Shown in pieces: positions 40,019 to 43,001 of a stretch of 43,001 bases of DNA. The notes beneath the pieces were generated by a model, which was not told where the DNA came from, searched no databases, and was given only the letters and a program-made list of their open reading frames with translations. The first letter of the stretch is position 1. Each line of letters opens with the position of its first letter. A program made the position numbers and the translations under genes. Origin of the DNA: Bifidobacteriaceae bacterium (GTDB lineage: Bacteria; Actinomycetota; Actinomycetes; Actinomycetales; Bifidobacteriaceae); the NCBI GenBank assembly GCA_022649925.1, contig JALCOX010000007.1, positions 1 to 43,001 of the forward strand, written 5' to 3'.

Positions 40019-41356
40019 CTATTTTCTCACATCGCCCTTATCATCCGCATCGCCATCTTTCCCGTACAGCAACTTCCTCAGCCGGTCGTGCATCGCCTTG
40101 AAGCGCTCCTCGGCCGCGGCGTCGGGCTCGTAGTACACGCGGTCTTGCAGCGACTCCGGCAGGTAGCGCTGCTGAACGAAATGGTGCGGGAAATCATGTG
40201 GATTCTTAAATCCGACGCCGCGTCCCAGTGCCTCGTGCCCCTTGTAGTGAAAGTCCTGAGTGAACTTGGGCGCGGGGTGAAGTTTGTTGTTCTTCGCATC
40301 CTCGAGCGCGGCGTCGATGGCGAGCTGCGCGGAATTCGTTTTGGGCACCAGCGCCATTGCAATGGTGACGGACGACAGAATGTATTTGGCCTTAGGAAAG
40401 CCCACTTCGCGCGCCACGCGCAACGCCTCGAGCACGTCACCCCACATGCCGATATCGATGAGCTCAATGTCTTCAAACAGCAGCACCGTGAGGCGACGAA
40501 TGATCGATTCCATGTCACCGGCCTGGATGAGCACCGCCAGATAATACAGGCTCGCGTCCACGTCCGAGCCTTTGACCGATTCGTGAAAGGCCGAGATGGT
40601 GTCGTAATGCATGTCTTCGGCCGCGTCCATGTCGAAGTTGTTGTTGCTGATGATGTCGCCGAGGTGCTCCTCGTCGACCGGCGAGCCCGACTTGACCACG
40701 ATTTCGAGCGAGTTAAGGGCGAGACGCACGTCTCCGTTGGTCCTTTCGGCGAGCCAGTGCAGAACGTCATCGCCGCAATTAACCGTGGAACCGCCGAGTC
40801 CGCGCTCCTTGTCACTCACGGCCCTCTTGAGCGCGGTGAACACGTCATTCGGCTTCAGCGGAAAGACCTCGTAAATGATGAGGCGCGAGCGCAGAGCTGG
40901 AGCGACATTGAGATAGGGATTCTCGGTCGTCGCGCCCACCACGATGAGCTGCCCGGATTCGATAAAGGAGAGCAAGTAGTCCTGCTTGACGCGGTCGAGG
41001 CGGTGAATCTCATCGAGAAGCAGGACGACTGGGGTGGTGAAGGATTCCTCGGCGATTGCCTTGAGATCCTTCATCGTTGCGTTCGCCGCGTTGAAGAGTC
41101 GGAGAGGGTACTTGGTCGATCCCGCGATAGCGCTGGCAATACTCGTTTTCCCCGTGCCCGGTGGGCCATAGAGAATCATGGAGCTCAGTTGGTGGGCGGC
41201 AACCATCATGGCGATGGGTTTACCTGGCCCCACCAAATGCTGCTGGCCCACCACATCCTCGATTTTGCGCGGCCTCATGCGGTAAGCGAGCGGCTCATTG
41301 TCGTTCATGCTCAGCGGGGTGGCCGAGGCGGACGCAAAGGAAAAATCTGTTGTCAT
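40019..41356 (-). CDS. rarA: Replication-associated recombination protein A
   Basis: Using ATG 41356 the protein has 445 residues. It shows YRMRPRKIEDVVGQQHLVGP at the start, Walker A GPPGTGKTS, Walker B VVLLLDEIHRLDR, the sensor region VVGATTENPYLNVAPALRSR, and the C-terminal tetramerisation domain (PKTNSAQLAIDAALEDAK, FHYKGHEALGRGVGFKNPHD). RarA (MgsA) is an AAA+ clamp-loader-like protein acting at stalled forks. GTG 41398 is a longer start with a poor ribosome binding site. Ordinary chromosomal housekeeping gene. Confidence 0.95.
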   Translation of the reverse strand: MTTDFSFASASATPLSMNDNEPLAYRMRPRKIEDVVGQQHLVGPGKPIAMMVAAHQLSSMILYGPPGTGKTSIASAIAGSTKYPLRLFNAANATMKDLKAIAEESFTTPVVLLLDEIHRLDRVKQDYLLSFIESGQLIVVGATTENPYLNVAPALRSRLIIYEVFPLKPNDVFTALKRAVSDKERGLGGSTVNCGDDVLHWLAERTNGDVRLALNSLEIVVKSGSPVDEEHLGDIISNNNFDMDAAEDMHYDTISAFHESVKGSDVDASLYYLAVLIQAGDMESIIRRLTVLLFEDIELIDIGMWGDVLEALRVAREVGFPKAKYILSSVTIAMALVPKTNSAQLAIDAALEDAKNNKLHPAPKFTQDFHYKGHEALGRGVGFKNPHDFPHHFVQQRYLPESLQDRVYYEPDAAAEERFKAMHDRLRKLLYGKDGDADDKGDVRK

Positions 41357-41401
41357 CTCTGTGATTAAAGCACTTTCCTCCCGACAGGAGTTATGCACAG
41401 A

Positions 41402-42043
41402 TCAGTAGAACGAAGGCTTGGATCCGTCGGTATTGGGTTGGTTGACGCCCAGCGAATGGCGAATTTCCTTGCTGGGGTCGTTGATGAGCCTGACGACGAG
41501 GTCGGCGATTGATTTACGCGACACCTCAGTTCCCTTGAACGGCTCACCCTTCTGTGTGGTCTCATAGCTGACAATATCGTTGTTGGACAGCCAGGCCGGG
41601 CGGATGATCGTGTAGTCGAGATCGGAGTTCTCGATCACCTTTGCGGCGGCTTCGTACGTTTCGAGATATCCGCCGTCGAGCATCCGGTGGTTCCACTTTC
41701 CGAACTCACCCGGGACCTCGTCGTAGATGCCCAATGTCGAGATCCAAATGAGGCGCTTGACGCCCGCTTCTTTCATGCCTGCGACCACTGCTTTTGCTTG
41801 GTCCTCAATCCCACCGTTGCCGAGATTCGCGTAGACGATATCCGCGCCGCGTGCGGCCGCCGCGATGGCAGAGGCGTCCGTTGCATCACCCTCAACGGTG
41901 ACTTCGCGCGAGGAATCCGTCACCTGAATGCGGCCAGTACGCCGCGCAAAGAGCCTCAAAGAATGCTTCGTCGTATCCATCAACTGCGCCTCGGCGAGCT
42001 TCGCAATATGTCCATTCGCACCCAGTATCAAAACCGTGCTCAT
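41402..42043 (-). CDS. NAD(P)-binding SDR-family oxidoreductase
   Basis: ATG 42043 follows AAGGAAAA and gives 213 residues; the longer frame crosses the divergent regulatory region. The N-terminal nucleotide-binding motif is VLILGANGHIAKLAEAQL, with further Rossmann strands (DIVYANLGNG, VKRLIWISTLGIYDE) and YTIIRPAWLSN at the end of the fold. It resembles atypical SDR NAD(P)H-binding proteins (YwnB/NmrA type). It is divergent from a TetR-type regulator and is probably its target. Confidence 0.88.
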   Translation of the reverse strand: MSTVLILGANGHIAKLAEAQLMDTTKHSLRLFARRTGRIQVTDSSREVTVEGDATDASAIAAAARGADIVYANLGNGGIEDQAKAVVAGMKEAGVKRLIWISTLGIYDEVPGEFGKWNHRMLDGGYLETYEAAAKVIENSDLDYTIIRPAWLSNNDIVSYETTQKGEPFKGTEVSRKSIADLVVRLINDPSKEIRHSLGVNQPNTDGSKPSFY

Positions 42044-42103
42044 TTTTCCTTCTTTCGTCTGTGTTCGTACTTTCAGGGTAAGGAGACGAACGCGGTTACG
42101 GAA

Positions 42104-42127
42104 CGGACAATAACGTGGCATTGTCCG
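42104..42127. promoter_or_regulatory. Palindromic operator between SDR and TetR genes
   Basis: CGGACAAT (42104-42111) and ATTGTCCG (42120-42127) form a perfect inverted repeat with an eight-base spacer in the 132-bp gap between the divergent genes. This matches the usual size of TetR-family operators. Confidence 0.6.
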
Positions 42128-42175
42128 CACGTGCGCGCGAAATAGGTGGGTAAGGATATTCGAAGGGGGTCGCTC

Positions 42176-42763
42176 ATGTGCCAGGCAAAGCTCAAGATTG
42201 CAACGGCCACCAAGGATCTCGTTGTGACTCACGACTTCGGGTCCATCACCGTCGCAGACATCGTCACGACGGCGGGATTACGCCGCCGGCAAACCTTCTA
42301 CGACTATTTCCGCGACAAGTACGACGTGCTCGAGTGGATTTATCGAACAGAGATCACTGAAGTCGCACCCAACTGCACGACGTACCGCAATTGGCCCAGC
42401 ACTCTGCGACGCATGCTGCATTATTTCGACGAAAACCAGCCGTTCTATCGCAAAGTCCTCGAACTTGACGAGCGAAACGCGCCGGAGGAGGTCATCGCGC
42501 GCCATATTTCCGAGATGATTGGAATCATCTTCTCTGACCTCGGTGAGACTGAACATCTCCTCATCAACGATTCCTACTGCACCTTCCTACAGCGCATGCT
42601 CAGCTCGGCCCTCCTCGACGAGCTCAAGGCGCATCTCACCTCAGATAAACACGAAACCACCGATGAAGAGATCGCCGACCTGCGCCGCTACATAGAGGAT
42701 GGAATCAACGGTTTACTGCTGCGAACCGGCCGCATCTCCAGCTATCTCTCCTCCGCACAATGA
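42176..42763 (+). CDS. TetR-family transcriptional regulator
   Basis: ATG 42176 follows a GGGGGT site and gives 195 residues; GTG 42146 is a longer alternative. The N-terminal HTH is clear: FGSITVADIVTTAGLRRRQT followed by FYDYFRDKYDVLEWIYRTE, the TetR pattern with the FYxYFxxK motif. The ligand-binding half is all-helical and resembles the DhaS/YcfQ-like C-terminal type. It is divergent from the SDR gene and probably represses it through the palindrome at 42104-42127. Confidence 0.88.
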   Translation: MCQAKLKIATATKDLVVTHDFGSITVADIVTTAGLRRRQTFYDYFRDKYDVLEWIYRTEITEVAPNCTTYRNWPSTLRRMLHYFDENQPFYRKVLELDERNAPEEVIARHISEMIGIIFSDLGETEHLLINDSYCTFLQRMLSSALLDELKAHLTSDKHETTDEEIADLRRYIEDGINGLLLRTGRISSYLSSAQ

Positions 42764-42794
42764 TTGCGCCGCGCGAGACACCGCCGTCTCGCAT

Positions 42795-43001
42795 TCATCG
42801 CAAAAGCCGTTCAAGCAGGTGAAGTCCAATGCCGATCACGTCCTCATCCACGTCGAAGTAGTTGTTGTGATGCGGCGCCGGACTACCCGCACCCACCATG
42901 ATGAAGGCACCCTGCCCACCGCGCCTCTGCGTGTTACGAATGAAGAGACTCGCGTCGTCGCTGGCACCCATGGGCGCGGTGCGCTGAATCTCCGTCACCC
43001 C
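42795..43001 (-). CDS. M20D amidohydrolase, C-terminal fragment (runs off the edge)
   Basis: Only the last 68 or so codons lie in the window. The sequence GSPAPHHNNYFDVDEDVIGI, with the HH pair and acidic residues, and an ending LHLLERLL are typical of the C-terminus of M20D amidohydrolases (HipO/AbgB-like), which hydrolyse N-acyl amino acids. The 5' end lies beyond position 43001. Confidence 0.8.
   Translation of the reverse strand, partial: GVTEIQRTAPMGASDDASLFIRNTQRRGGQGAFIMVGAGSPAPHHNNYFDVDEDVIGIGLHLLERLLR

Noticed and set aside
40088-41368. 426-residue plus-strand open frame
   Set aside because: It is the antisense of rarA.
1-43001. CRISPR array
   Set aside because: No regularly spaced direct repeats of the right size were seen; the heptamers at 3551-3699 are iterons and the repeats at 7380-7560 encode a low-complexity protein tail.
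1-43001. Antibiotic resistance gene or insertion sequence
   Set aside because: No known resistance protein family and no transposase or IS end was recognised in any frame.

Overview
The window comes from a moderately GC-rich actinobacterium. A WhiB-type Fe-S regulator, variant-LRR and DUF-type proteins and an LAATG sortase signal all point to Actinomycetota, probably Bifidobacteriaceae or Actinomycetaceae; the species cannot be read from the sequence. Most of the window is one integrative and conjugative element (ICE) of about 37.8 kb. It sits in a tRNA-Lys(UUU) gene between two identical 47-bp direct repeats: attL at 211-257, which completes the tRNA, and attR at 37955-38001. Outside it lie 5' chromosomal bases (1-183) and ordinary chromosome (38054-43001: a hypothetical protein, a GH3 lipoprotein, RarA, an SDR with a divergent TetR regulator, and an M20 amidohydrolase fragment).

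Left arm (202-6547): two divergent HTH regulators, a hypothetical gene, then a tightly coupled operon (2062-4835) holding a replication-initiator-like protein and a WhiB protein. An iteron array lies inside the rep gene. A ParA/ribbon-helix-helix partition operon with repeats on both sides follows. The element therefore carries plasmid maintenance functions. Next come a membrane-anchored coiled-coil protein and a 1,596-residue, sortase-anchored, antigen I/II-like surface adhesin (7941-12731).

Transfer region (13779-31626): a Gram-positive (PrgI/FATA-like) type IV secretion operon on the plus strand, with MAFF2/VirB2-like, VirB6-like, PrgI, VirB4, CHAP-SLT hydrolase, a VirB8/TcpC-like protein and a vLRR coiled-coil protein. 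A minus-strand mobilisation operon reads MobC, MOBP relaxase, PcfB/DUF3801, a 600-aa protein, an SSB-like protein, a small protein and the VirD4 coupling protein. Between them is a phage-like minus-strand operon with an HTH protein and a second tyrosine recombinase. A likely oriT lies at 31082-31159. The right arm (31715-37738) holds a DUF4192-like protein, an AbiE system with a membrane gene, topoisomerase III and the integrase.

The most striking observation is at the element ends. The left-end HTH gene (minus strand, 597 to 202) runs into the attachment core and takes its last two codons and stop from the host tRNA. If the ends are joined as in the excised circle, the same frame stays open through attP for 44 more codons (37954 down to 37823) and stops just before a minus-strand terminator and the integrase gene. 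Integration would thus swap a 173-residue protein for a 131-residue one. This is the same layout as the integration-dependent repressor switch of BPs-like mycobacteriophages, here on a conjugative element.
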